Source: Clostridiales bacterium (GTDB lineage: Bacteria > Bacillota > Clostridia > Christensenellales > Aristaeellaceae). Taken from it: a DNA stretch of 44,442 nt. The notes beneath the pieces are model-generated. The model had not been told where the DNA came from, ran no database searches, and saw nothing but the letters and a program-made list of their open reading frames with translations. The position numbers and the translations under genes were made by a program. The stretch is taken from the NCBI GenBank assembly GCA_012521895.1, contig JAAYLK010000080.1, positions 1 to 44,442 on the forward strand. Direction: 5' to 3'. This document shows positions 22,788-33,828 of the stretch, in pieces (the stretch's first letter is position 1; each line of letters begins with the position of its first letter).

Positions 22788-23040
22788 AGGGCACCTTGAA
22801 GTAGGAGCGGACCAGCTCCTCCAGGATTTCATCGCGCTGGAGGCGGCAGATCATGCTGCGGGCGTTCTTGTGGCTGGTGATGTAGGTGGGGTCCCCGGTC
22901 ATGACAAAGCCGGTCAGCTGGGCGACCGGGTCATAGCCCTTGGCCAGGAGCGCCTGGTAGACATGCTGAAGGATGCTCGCCGCGACGCTGTTGTCATCCT
23001 TGAGCGGGACCAGTTTGGTGGTTCCAAAGTTTTCGGTCAT
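22783..23040 (-). CDS. ireB: IreB family regulatory phosphoprotein (UPF0297)
   Basis: 85 residues, full length. The near-invariant family sequence is easily seen: [39 protein letters not shown] and IRC-like [19 protein letters not shown]. The N-terminal FGTTKL resembles the TT site phosphorylated in Enterococcus IreB by the PASTA kinase IreK, where IreB limits cephalosporin resistance. ATG with AAAGGAGGA. First of the ireB-ruvX-DUF1292 operon. alaS, the usual upstream neighbour, is absent. Confidence 0.95.
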   Translation of the reverse strand: MTENFGTTKLVPLKDDNSVAASILQHVYQALLAKGYDPVAQLTGFVMTGDPTYITSHKNARSMICRLQRDEILEELVRSYFKVPY

Positions 23041-23060
23041 AAGCAGTCCTCCTTTCTCCT

Positions 23061-23088
23061 ATTATACAGGAAGCGCAGAATCTATCAA
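23061..23088 (-). promoter_or_regulatory. Promoter of the ireB operon
   Basis: Minus strand: TTGATA (23083-23088), 16-nt spacer, TATAAT (23061-23066), about 20 bp before the ATG. Confidence 0.7.
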
Positions 23089-23192
23089 GACAAATTGGTC
23101 ACTTACGCGCGGGGTTTCCAAAGGATTTTACCCGGCTTTTTCAACTTGCGCGCGGTGGTACAATAAAGGCAAAGCACAGGGGAGTATTGAGG

Positions 23193-24410
23193 ATGAGCAA
23201 ACGCTTGTATTTTGAGGATGCCAGGGCCTGGGAGTTTTCTGCCCGGACAGAGAAAACAAAGACCGATGAGAAGGGAACCTGGCTTGCGCTTGACCAGACG
23301 ATCTTCTACCCTGAAGGCGGCGGCCAGCCCTGGGACACGGGCAGGCTATTGCAGGGAAACCAGGAATGGCGGGTGGTGGAGGTGCAAGCGGATGAGGATG
23401 ATGTCATCTGGCACCGGCTGGATCTGTCGGAAAATGCCTCCCTGCCGCTTTTGAATCAGGACATCCACGGGGAGATTGACTGGGCCAGGCGTTTTGACCA
23501 CATGCAGCAGCACACCGGGGAGCACATCCTGGCCAACTGCGTCCACCGCCTGGCGCAGGGTTTTACCCATGGGCTGCACATCGGGCACGAGGTGTCCAGC
23601 ATTGACGTCACCCTGCCGGAGGGCAAAACAAGGCTGGATGAGGAGATGCTGGCCTCCATTGAAGCGCTGGCCAATCGCTGCATCCAAGCCAATCACCCCA
23701 TCGTGTGCTCGTTTCCAACTGATGAGGACTTAAAAAAGATCCCTCTGCGCAAGGAAGCGGGCGATTTTGAGCACACCAGGGTGTGCGCCATGGGGGATTT
23801 TGAGTACGTGGCCTGCGGCGGTACGCATTTAAGCGCGACGGGCGAGGTGGGCCTGGTAAAAATCCTGTCCGTGCAGCCTTCCAAGGGCAAGATGCGCGTC
23901 TTCTTCCTGTGCGGGGAGCGCGCCACTGCACACTATGCCATGGAACACAAAGCTTTAAGCCGGGCCGGGGAACTGCTGTCGGCCAAGGCGGAAGAGGTGC
24001 CGGAGCGCCTGGAACAGACCCTGAAGCTGCTGGCGGACGCCCGGCGCGAACTGGCAGCCCTGCACCGCAAGAACACCCTGGACAAGGTGCCCGGCCTGCT
24101 GGAAAACGCCCATGCCTACAAGGATGGCCGGCGGCTGGTCATCGCGGAGCTGACGGAGAACGACCTGCCCGCCATGGAGGCGCTGGCAGGCAGGCTGACC
24201 CAGGAGAGCCGCCTGATCGCCCTGCTGTGCGCGGTGAAAGAGGGCCGGTACAACTTCCTCTTCGCCCGGTCCAACGACCTGGACACCAACCTGTCCGACT
24301 TTCTGAAGTCCACCCTGGCCAAGGGCGGCGGCAGGCCGGAGTTCGCCCGGGGCGCGGCCGAGGACAGCCTGCCCTGGGAGGCGGCCAAAGTGATGGCCGT
24401 TCATTTGTAA
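23193..24410 (+). CDS. AlaX-type alanyl-tRNA editing protein with DHHA1 domain
   Basis: 405 residues, cytoplasmic; hydrolyses mischarged Ser- or Gly-tRNA(Ala) in trans. ATG 23193 is preferred to TTG 23187 because AGGGGAG lies 8 nt upstream. The N-terminal part (GTWLALDQTIFYPEGGGQPWD) is the beta-barrel shared with AlaRS; the editing site has the zinc ligands H107xxxH111 (HTGEH) and C208xxxH212 (CGGTH). A predicted coiled coil (about 255-300) leads to a C-terminal DHHA1 domain (LIALLCAVKEGRYNFLFARS; KGGGRPEFARGAA), making it the long AlaX-L type. Divergent from ireB, where alaS itself usually stands. Confidence 0.94.
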   Translation: MSKRLYFEDARAWEFSARTEKTKTDEKGTWLALDQTIFYPEGGGQPWDTGRLLQGNQEWRVVEVQADEDDVIWHRLDLSENASLPLLNQDIHGEIDWARRFDHMQQHTGEHILANCVHRLAQGFTHGLHIGHEVSSIDVTLPEGKTRLDEEMLASIEALANRCIQANHPIVCSFPTDEDLKKIPLRKEAGDFEHTRVCAMGDFEYVACGGTHLSATGEVGLVKILSVQPSKGKMRVFFLCGERATAHYAMEHKALSRAGELLSAKAEEVPERLEQTLKLLADARRELAALHRKNTLDKVPGLLENAHAYKDGRRLVIAELTENDLPAMEALAGRLTQESRLIALLCAVKEGRYNFLFARSNDLDTNLSDFLKSTLAKGGGRPEFARGAAEDSLPWEAAKVMAVHL

Positions 24411-24434
24411 ATCAAAATTGCTCATAGCATAAAT

Positions 24435-24473
24435 ATCCGCCCTGTCGTCAAAAACAGGGCGGATTTTGTTTTT
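24435..24473 (+). terminator. Terminator after the AlaX-type gene
   Basis: Perfect 11-bp stem ATCCGCCCTGT/ACAGGGCGGAT (24435-24464), 8-nt loop, followed by TTTGTTTTT. Confidence 0.93.
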
Positions 24474-24519
24474 CCCCTGGCTTTTTTATGGCTTTTTATG
24501 CGGCTTTGCTGTATTTTTC

Positions 24520-24549
24520 TTGACATGCTTTTGGGGGGCGTTGTATGAT
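24520..24549 (+). promoter_or_regulatory. Promoter of the TRAP transporter operon
   Basis: Consensus TTGACA (24520-24525), 18-nt spacer, TATGAT (24544-24549). Leader of about 110 nt to the ATG at 24668; no riboswitch recognised in it. Confidence 0.65.
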
Positions 24550-24667
24550 TTGTTCAGCCAAATGCCATGAAACGGCGCAAACAACCAAACCTCCCTAATA
24601 CACCCCGGCGAGCGTTTTTTCTGGTACCACGAATGCCCGGCACCCCACCATGAAAGGAGATCCCGAC

Positions 24668-25612
24668 ATGAAGAAGACCCTGGCCTTTTTGCTGACTGCC
24701 GTCCTGCTGCTGACCAGCCTGACCGCCTTCGCGACCACCTACCTGGGCATCACCACCGGCGGCACCGCGGGCACCTACTACCCCCTGGGCGGCGACATCG
24801 CCCAGCTGTGGATGAAGCACATCCCGGATTTGGATGTCTCCGTCCAGTCCTCCGGCGGCTCCAAGGACAACATCCTCAAGATGAACAACAAGGAAGCCGA
24901 CCTGGGCACCGTGCAAAACGACGTGATGTACTACGCCTACCAGGGCGACCAGGACTTTTTCAACGGCGAGGTCATCGACTCCTTCGTGGCCATCGGCTCC
25001 CTGTACCCGGAGCTGGTGCAGGTGGTGGTTGCTGCTGAATCGGACATCAAGACCATCGCGGACCTGAAGGACAAGAACGTGTCCATCGGCGCGGTGGGCT
25101 CGGGCGTGTACTTCAACGCCGTGCAGCTGTTGGGCGAGGCCGGGCTGACCCTGGACAACATCAAGCCCCAGCATTTGAGCTTTGACGAATCGGCCACCTC
25201 CTTCCAAAACCGCCAGCTGGACGCCTTCTTTGTGACCGCGGGCCTGCCCAACCCCGCCATCATGGACGTGGCCAGCAAACGCGAAGTGCGCCTGATTGGC
25301 CTGGAAGAAGCCCAGATGGCGAGCCTGCAGGAGAAGTACAGCTTCTATGTGCCCGTCACCGTGCCCGCAGGCACCTACAACGGCATGACGGAGGACGTGA
25401 CCGTGCCCGCCATGAACGCGGTGCTGATTGTGAGCAAGGAAGTCTCCGAGGACCTGGTCTACCAGATGACCAAGGTGCTGTTTGAGAACACGGACGAACT
25501 GACCCACGCCAAGAAGGAGTTCATCAACGGTGAATTCGGCGTAAAGGGCGTGCCGGTGCCCTTCCACCCGGGCGCTGAAAAATACTTCAAGGAAGTGGGC
25601 CTGCTGCCCTGA
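24668..25612 (+). CDS. TAXI-family TRAP transporter solute-binding protein
   Basis: 314 residues, exported. ATG 24668 has GAAAGGAGATC upstream and starts a signal peptide (MKKTLAFLLTAVLLLTSLTA, cleavage after AFA). The mature start TYLGITTGGTAGTYYPLGGD is the hallmark of TAXI proteins, followed by SVQSSGGSKDNILKMNNKEAD, LKDKNVSIGAVGSGV and the DAFFVTAGLPNPAIMDVA segment. TAXI-TRAP systems import organic anions such as glutamate or dicarboxylates using ion gradients. It is followed by a GC-rich hairpin, a 160-bp palindromic element and then the fused permease. Confidence 0.94.
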   Translation: MKKTLAFLLTAVLLLTSLTAFATTYLGITTGGTAGTYYPLGGDIAQLWMKHIPDLDVSVQSSGGSKDNILKMNNKEADLGTVQNDVMYYAYQGDQDFFNGEVIDSFVAIGSLYPELVQVVVAAESDIKTIADLKDKNVSIGAVGSGVYFNAVQLLGEAGLTLDNIKPQHLSFDESATSFQNRQLDAFFVTAGLPNPAIMDVASKREVRLIGLEEAQMASLQEKYSFYVPVTVPAGTYNGMTEDVTVPAMNAVLIVSKEVSEDLVYQMTKVLFENTDELTHAKKEFINGEFGVKGVPVPFHPGAEKYFKEVGLLP

Positions 25613-25649
25613 GGAAGGCTGACTTTTTGACGCCATGAACTGACGCCAG

Positions 25650-25673
25650 GCCCCGGGTGTGTTCATCCGGGGC
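25650..25673 (+). terminator. Hairpin after the TAXI binding-protein gene
   Basis: GCCCCGGGTG-like stem pairs with CATCCGGGGC (25650-25673, one G-U) across a 4-nt loop. Only TGTTAT follows, then the 160-bp element begins at 25678; the T run is weak or has been displaced. Confidence 0.6.
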
Positions 25674-25677
25674 TGTT

Positions 25678-25837
25678 ATACTGATTCCAACCATTTACGC
25701 ATCGTCGCGCTGGATCTTTTGACTTGCTGCATCGTCAGGAAGCCTCAATGTAGCTTTGGCTACACCCTCGGCTTCCTTCCTTGCAGAAAGCCAAAATCTC
25801 TCACCGCTTTGGATGCATAAATGATTATCATCAGTAT
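25678..25837. repeat. 160-bp palindromic element, family 2, copy 1
   Basis: Ends ATACTGAT (25678-25685) and ATCAGTAT (25830-25837) are perfect inverted repeats. The interior continues to pair: CATTTACGC with GCATAAATG, GGATCTTTTG with CAAAATCTC, GGAAGCC with GGCTTCC, and a central hairpin TGTAGC-TTTG-GCTACA at 25749-25764, almost exactly at the midpoint. Copy 2 (40342-40501) aligns over the same 160 bp without gaps. No ORF. It lies between the TRAP binding protein and permease, right after a terminator-like hairpin. Confidence 0.85.
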
Positions 25838-25863
25838 TTTCACCATGAAGAAGGGCACAGCGT

Positions 25864-27951
25864 ATGAATGAACAACAAAAACCCGTCAACAACGAAGAAG
25901 ACATCCTGCTAAGCGAGCAGATGGAGCGCGTGGACCAGGGCGAAATCCAGCAGATCATGAGCAAGTTTGACCGGGAGAGCGCCTTTCGCACCCTGACGGG
26001 CATCAAGGGCACCCTCATCACCGCGGTCTGCATCCTGTTTTCCCTGCTGCAGCTGTACTCCACCTGGTTCATCATCCCAAGCACCCACATGCGCCCCTTG
26101 CATCTGGGCATCGTGGTGATGCTGGCCTTCTTGCTTTACCCCATCAAGCGCGATGGCAAAAAGGACAGCCTGCCCTGGTATGACCTGGCGCTGGCGCTGG
26201 TGTCCCTGGCGCTGTTTTTGTACCCCGTCATCAACTTCAACCAGATCGCGCGCCAGAACAGCTATACGATGCTGCAGTACGTCATCGGCGGCATCGGCAT
26301 CCTGCTGCTGATGGAGGCCTGCCGCCGGGTGGTGGGCCTGCCCATCGTGATCATTGCCGCCGCCTTCATGCTGATTGGCTTCTTTGGCCGCTCCATGCCC
26401 AGCTTCCTGGGCAACCGCGGCTTTAACCTGATGCAGGTGATCAAGCACCTCTTCTACACCCAGGAGGGCGTGTTCGGCGTGCCGGTGGGGGCCTCCTCCA
26501 CCTTCATCTTCCTCTTCATCCTCTTTGGCGCCTTCCTGGAAAAAACCGGGGTGGGCGAATTTTTCATCGACCTGTCAAACGCCATCGCCGGCAAGCAGCG
26601 CGGGGGCCCGGCCAAGGTGGCCGTCATCACCAGCGCCCTGGAGGGCACGGTGTCCGGCTCCTCTGTGGCCAACACGGTGGGCTCGGGCTCCTTCACCATC
26701 CCCATGATGAAGCGCCTGGGCTACCGGCCGGAGTTCGCCGCGGCGGTGGAAGCCGCCGCCTCCACCGGCGGGCAGATCATGCCGCCGGTCATGGGCGCCG
26801 CCGCCTTTTTGATGGCGGAGTCCGTGGGCGTGCCCTATTCGGTGGTGGTGAAGGCCGCCATCATCCCGGCCCTCTTGTACTTCACCGGCATCTACATTGT
26901 GACCGACCTGGAAGCCAAGAAGCAGGGCTTAAAGGGCATGGAAAAAGACAAGATGCCAAGGCTGCTTCACATCTTAAAGGAGCGCGGCCACCTGATTTTG
27001 CCGCTGATTGCCATCATCTACGTGCTGGGCGCGGGCTACACCCCCTCCATCGCGGCCCTCATCGGCATCGCCATCGCGGTGCTGGGCGGCTATGTGCGCA
27101 CCTTGTTTGACGTGTTCTTCGCGGCGCTCAAAAAGCAGCCGGTGGCGCCCGTCATCAAGGAGAGCAAGGGCATGCGGCCCCTGGAATACCTGCAGGCCCT
27201 GGAAGCCGGCGCGCGCAGCATCGTCTCCGTCGCCCTGGCCTGCGGCGTGGCCGGCATCATCGCCGGCATGATTACCCTGACAGGCATCGGGCTCAAAATG
27301 GGCTCGGGACTGACGGCGCTGGCGGGCGGCAGCCTGCTGCTGCTGCTCATCTTTACGATGCTGTCCTCCATCCTCTTGGGCATGGGCGTGCCGACCACCG
27401 CCAACTACCTCATCACCTCCACCATCATGGCGCCGGTGGTGGCCCGCGCGCTGATGACCAGCCTGCCGGGCGTGTACGAGGCGCTGCAGGCATTGAACCC
27501 GGCCTACGCCATCCTGCCGGCCCATTTGTTCACCTTCTACTTTGGCATCATCGCGGACATCACCCCGCCGGTGGCGCTGGCGGCCATGGCGGGCGCGGCG
27601 ATTGCCAAGTCCAATCCTTTGCGTACCGGGGTGGAGGCCAGCCGCCTGGCCATCGCTGCCTTCCTGGTGCCCTACATCTTTGTGTACAGCCCCCAGATGC
27701 TGATGCTGAACGCCCAGTGGTATGAGGTGGTGCTGATTGCCATCACCGCCATCATCGGGATGTTCGGCGTGGCCATGGCCCTTGAGAAATACTGGGAGAG
27801 CAAGCTGAATGTCCTCCAGCAGCTGATGGCGCTGGCGGGCGGCCTGCTGCTGATCATCCCCGGCCTGGTCACCGACGGCATCGGCTTTGCGCTGATCGCC
27901 CTGGTGGTGCTGTGGCAGCGGTTTCAAAAGAAGCAGAAACAAGCGGCATAA
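25864..27951 (+). CDS. TRAP transporter fused permease (DctQ-DctM, 4TM/12TM)
   Basis: 695 residues, inner membrane. A cytoplasmic N-terminus of about 50 residues leads to four helices corresponding to the small DctQ subunit (LITAVCILFSLLQLYSTWF onward), then the large DctM part: FILFGAFLEKTGVGEFFIDL, RGGPAKVAVITSALEGTVSG, SVANTVGSGSFTIPMMKRLG, EAAASTGGQIMPPVMGAAAF (the signature), and in the second half GMGVPTTANYLITSTIMAPV and GIIADITPPVALAAMAGAAI. Fused permeases of this type pair with TAXI binding proteins, as here. The last 100 residues add four more hydrophobic segments, common in this subgroup. ATG 25864 with GAAGAAGG upstream, 26 bp after the palindromic element. Confidence 0.95.
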   Translation: MNEQQKPVNNEEDILLSEQMERVDQGEIQQIMSKFDRESAFRTLTGIKGTLITAVCILFSLLQLYSTWFIIPSTHMRPLHLGIVVMLAFLLYPIKRDGKKDSLPWYDLALALVSLALFLYPVINFNQIARQNSYTMLQYVIGGIGILLLMEACRRVVGLPIVIIAAAFMLIGFFGRSMPSFLGNRGFNLMQVIKHLFYTQEGVFGVPVGASSTFIFLFILFGAFLEKTGVGEFFIDLSNAIAGKQRGGPAKVAVITSALEGTVSGSSVANTVGSGSFTIPMMKRLGYRPEFAAAVEAAASTGGQIMPPVMGAAAFLMAESVGVPYSVVVKAAIIPALLYFTGIYIVTDLEAKKQGLKGMEKDKMPRLLHILKERGHLILPLIAIIYVLGAGYTPSIAALIGIAIAVLGGYVRTLFDVFFAALKKQPVAPVIKESKGMRPLEYLQALEAGARSIVSVALACGVAGIIAGMITLTGIGLKMGSGLTALAGGSLLLLLIFTMLSSILLGMGVPTTANYLITSTIMAPVVARALMTSLPGVYEALQALNPAYAILPAHLFTFYFGIIADITPPVALAAMAGAAIAKSNPLRTGVEASRLAIAAFLVPYIFVYSPQMLMLNAQWYEVVLIAITAIIGMFGVAMALEKYWESKLNVLQQLMALAGGLLLIIPGLVTDGIGFALIALVVLWQRFQKKQKQAA

Positions 27952-27965
27952 TCATTGCTTGCTAG

Positions 27966-27999
27966 TAAAAGCCCCCGGAGAGCACAAGCCTCCGGTGGC
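27966..27999 (-). terminator. Terminator after the beta-galactosidase gene
   Basis: GCCACCGGAG/CTCCGGGGGC stem (27971-27999, one mismatch), followed on the minus strand by TTTTAC, 20 bp after the stop at 28018. Confidence 0.8.
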
Positions 28000-28017
28000 A
28001 GATTGTTGTATGGGGAA

Positions 28018-31098
<3,081 letters not shown>

Positions 31099-33453
31099 TT
31101 ACACGAAATCCGCTTCCGTGAGGGTGATTGTTTCCAAAGGGTTGATGGCGCGTGTGACCACCTTGCCCTGGCAGCGGACGCGCACTTCCTGCGGGGCCTT
31201 GGCGTGGGAGGTGATGGTGGCGGTTTTGAGGCGGCCTGATTCAAAGGTGAGGTCCACTTCCGCCGCCCCAAAGCCGCGCAGCCCGCGGACAGCGCCATTC
31301 GCCCACAGCGCGGGAAGCGCCGGCAGCAAGTCCAGGCAGCCGTCCTCGTTTTGCAACAGCATCTCGGCGATGCCGGCGGAGGCGGCGAAATTGCCGTCAA
31401 TCTGGAAGGGCGGGTGGGCCCCAAAGAGGTTGCGGTAGGTGCCGCCGCCCCCCAATGTGCTGTGGCCCTGGGCGTCCACCGGCTGCAGCTGGCGCTGCAG
31501 CAGTTTGAGCGCGCGGTCGCCGTCCTTCAGCCGCGCCCACTGGCTGATTTTCCAGCCCAGGGACCAGCCGGTGCCCTCATCCCCGCGGATGTCCAGGCTG
31601 CGCCGCACCGCCTTAGCCAATTCCGGGGTGTTGCGGACGCTGAACTCCCGCCCGGGGTGCAGTGGATAGAGGTGGGAGATGTGGCGGTGGTGGACCTCGG
31701 CTTCCTCAAACTCCTCCTCCCATTCCAGCAGTTGGCCCTGGGAGCCGACGCGGTAGGGGGGCAGCTGGGGCAGCAATTGTTCACATTCTGCCATCAAAGA
31801 GGTGGAGAGGCCCAGGATGTCCCCGCAGCGCAACAGGTTTGCAAACACCTCACGGGCGATGGCGGTGTTCATGGTGGCCGCGCGGGAGACGGAGAGCACC
31901 TCGCCGTCATAATGGAAGGTGTTCTCCGGTGAGGTGGCCGGGAAGAGGGAGAGGCCGCCCTGGCCGTTTTCCTTCAGGCTGTCCGCCAGGAAGAGGGCGG
32001 CGTCGGTGATGGCGGGCAGGGCGCGGTCTTTCAAAAATTCCGTGTCCAGGGTGTAGTCGTAGTGCTCCATCAGGTGGCGGCACAGCCAGGCGTAGCCCAG
32101 GGGCCACAGGGCGTAAAGGGCAGTGCCCCGGGCTTTGTTGCCCACGGGGTTGGAAAGCCCCCACAAATCGGTGTTGTGGTGGCAGACCGCCCCGCGCGCG
32201 CCGTAGTGCGTCCGCGCCGTGACCGCGCCGGTCACCCGCAGGCGGTCAATCAAATCAAACAGCGGGCTGTGGAGCTCGCTTAAGTTGCAGGGCTCCGCGG
32301 GCCAGTAGTTCATCTGGGTGTTGATGTTGACGGTGTAGTTGCTGCTCCACGGCGGGCGCAGCTCCCGGTTCCAGATGCCCTGGAGGTTGGCCGGCTGGCT
32401 GCCTTCGCGGGAGGCGGCAATCAACAGGTAGCGCCCATAGTGGAAGATTTGCTCAAAGAGGAGGGGATCGTTGGGGTCATTTACAAAGCGCTCCAGCCGT
32501 TCGCCGGTGGACAGGCCAGGGTCCGCGGGCAGGTCCAGGCGGAAGTCCACGCGGTTCATCAGCGCGGTGAAATCCTGGATGTGTGTTTCTTTCAGGGTTT
32601 CATACGGTTGGTGTTTGAGCTTGTCCAAATCGCTTTCCACCAGGGCTTTTTCGTCTTTTCCCTGGGTCTGCGGCTGCTTGAAGGAGCCGTTGAAGCTGGT
32701 GCGCGCGCAGAAGATCAGGGTAACGGCGTCCGCGTTTTCCACCGTCAGGGCATCGCCGTTTCGCGTATGTCTGCCGCCCTCCAAGCGCAGCTCAGCGGCG
32801 CAGCGCGCGCGCATGCCCATGAGTTCCTCGTTTTCGTGGTAGGCGATGGGGTTATCAGAGCGCAAATAGCTGGGCAGCAGCCCGCCGGGGGCGCGCAGGT
32901 CGGAAATGACGCGGTTGTCTTGGATTGACGTGGTGTGGCGCACCTGGACATCCATGCGCAGCGTGAAGGAAATCTGCCCGGGCCGGTCGGCGGTCAGGCG
33001 CAGGACAAAGGCCTGGCCGGGCTGGGTGATGAAGCTTTCGCGGGTGAAGGCAACGCCGCCTGATGTGAAGGCGCAGCGGGACAGGCCGTTTGCCAGCTTC
33101 AGCTCCCGGCGGTAATCCCTGATGTCGGCCTCCGGCAGGCGGTGGGAGAGGCGCAGGTCGCACAGCGGCAGGAAGGACTCGGTGTACTGGCCTTCCAGGC
33201 CATCCTCCGCCAGGTCCTGCGCCTGCTTGAACCGCCCCTTATGGATAAGCGCCTGCACCGCGGGCAGGGCCTGGGCCGCGCCTTGGGCGTTCTTGTCCTG
33301 GGGGAAGCCGGCCCAGAAGCTGTCCTCATTGAGGGAAATGAGTTCTTCCGCGGCGCCTGAAAACATCATCGCGCCCAGGCGGCCGTTGCCCAGCGGCAGC
33401 GCCTCCACCCAGGCCTGGGCCTCCTCCTTGTACCACAGTGTTTTTCTTGGCAT
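31099..33453 (-). CDS. Alpha-L-fucosidase family GH95
   Basis: 784 residues, typical for GH95. ATG 33453 with GAGGTG upstream is chosen; a longer frame to 33594 would add an unrelated peptide. The N-terminal PLGNGRLGAMMFSGAAEELI and LNEDSFWAG are family hallmarks. The (alpha/alpha)6 barrel holds NLQGIWNRELRPPWSSNYTV and NINTQMNYWPAEPCNLSELH (Asn residues), E510 in ATSPENTF as probable general acid, and D686 in QIDGNFAASAGIAEML, which with the Asn pair forms the inverting base in the Bifidobacterium AfcA model. GH95 enzymes remove alpha-1,2-fucose, or in some members alpha-L-galactose. No signal peptide. Upstream partner of lacZ, divergent from an ABC importer. Assignment of catalytic residues is by analogy. 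Confidence 0.93.
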   Translation of the reverse strand: MPRKTLWYKEEAQAWVEALPLGNGRLGAMMFSGAAEELISLNEDSFWAGFPQDKNAQGAAQALPAVQALIHKGRFKQAQDLAEDGLEGQYTESFLPLCDLRLSHRLPEADIRDYRRELKLANGLSRCAFTSGGVAFTRESFITQPGQAFVLRLTADRPGQISFTLRMDVQVRHTTSIQDNRVISDLRAPGGLLPSYLRSDNPIAYHENEELMGMRARCAAELRLEGGRHTRNGDALTVENADAVTLIFCARTSFNGSFKQPQTQGKDEKALVESDLDKLKHQPYETLKETHIQDFTALMNRVDFRLDLPADPGLSTGERLERFVNDPNDPLLFEQIFHYGRYLLIAASREGSQPANLQGIWNRELRPPWSSNYTVNINTQMNYWPAEPCNLSELHSPLFDLIDRLRVTGAVTARTHYGARGAVCHHNTDLWGLSNPVGNKARGTALYALWPLGYAWLCRHLMEHYDYTLDTEFLKDRALPAITDAALFLADSLKENGQGGLSLFPATSPENTFHYDGEVLSVSRAATMNTAIAREVFANLLRCGDILGLSTSLMAECEQLLPQLPPYRVGSQGQLLEWEEEFEEAEVHHRHISHLYPLHPGREFSVRNTPELAKAVRRSLDIRGDEGTGWSLGWKISQWARLKDGDRALKLLQRQLQPVDAQGHSTLGGGGTYRNLFGAHPPFQIDGNFAASAGIAEMLLQNEDGCLDLLPALPALWANGAVRGLRGFGAAEVDLTFESGRLKTATITSHAKAPQEVRVRCQGKVVTRAINPLETITLTEADFV

Positions 33454-33828
33454 CAGCACACCTCGTGACCGTATTTTTATGGCGTAAACTGCCGCCATTG
33501 TACACTGGGCTTCCGGCTTTGTATAGGAAGGCGGCGCGCCCTGCCAACGCGCCAAGGGAGGTTTGAAACAAACAAACGGCCATGTAAAGTTCATGGAAAG
33601 AACGGGTAAAGTTCCGCTTAATTTTACAGGAAAAACATCCTTTGCCCTGCCCCGGCATCCTGCCCGGGCGGCGGGAAGGGTGAAGAAAACCAGTCGCCAT
33701 CGGGCTTTGCGGGCTATTTTTCCGCGTCATGGCGCCGTTCGGCGCTCCCTTGATGTGGGGCGGGATGCATGGTAGAATAAAGCCACATTCTGACAGACCG
33801 TCAGAGGAACGACAAAGGGAGAGTGAAT
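33454..33828. promoter_or_regulatory. Divergent control region of the glycan locus
   Basis: 375 bp between the GH95 gene and the ABC binding-protein gene. Plus side: TTGATG (33750-33755), 17-nt spacer, TAGAAT (33773-33778). Just after the expected start site is an inverted repeat TCTGAC-AGACC-GTCAGA (33789-33805), a candidate operator or leader hairpin. Minus side: TACAAT (33497-33502 complement) without a clear -35. A GCGCC-GTTC-GGCGC hairpin stands at 33733-33746. No regulator gene lies in this locus. Confidence 0.5.

Noticed and set aside
33454-33594. N-terminal extension of the GH95 gene
   Set aside because: Extra residues have no similarity to the family and no Shine-Dalgarno; ATG 33453 has GAGGTG and the family-typical start.
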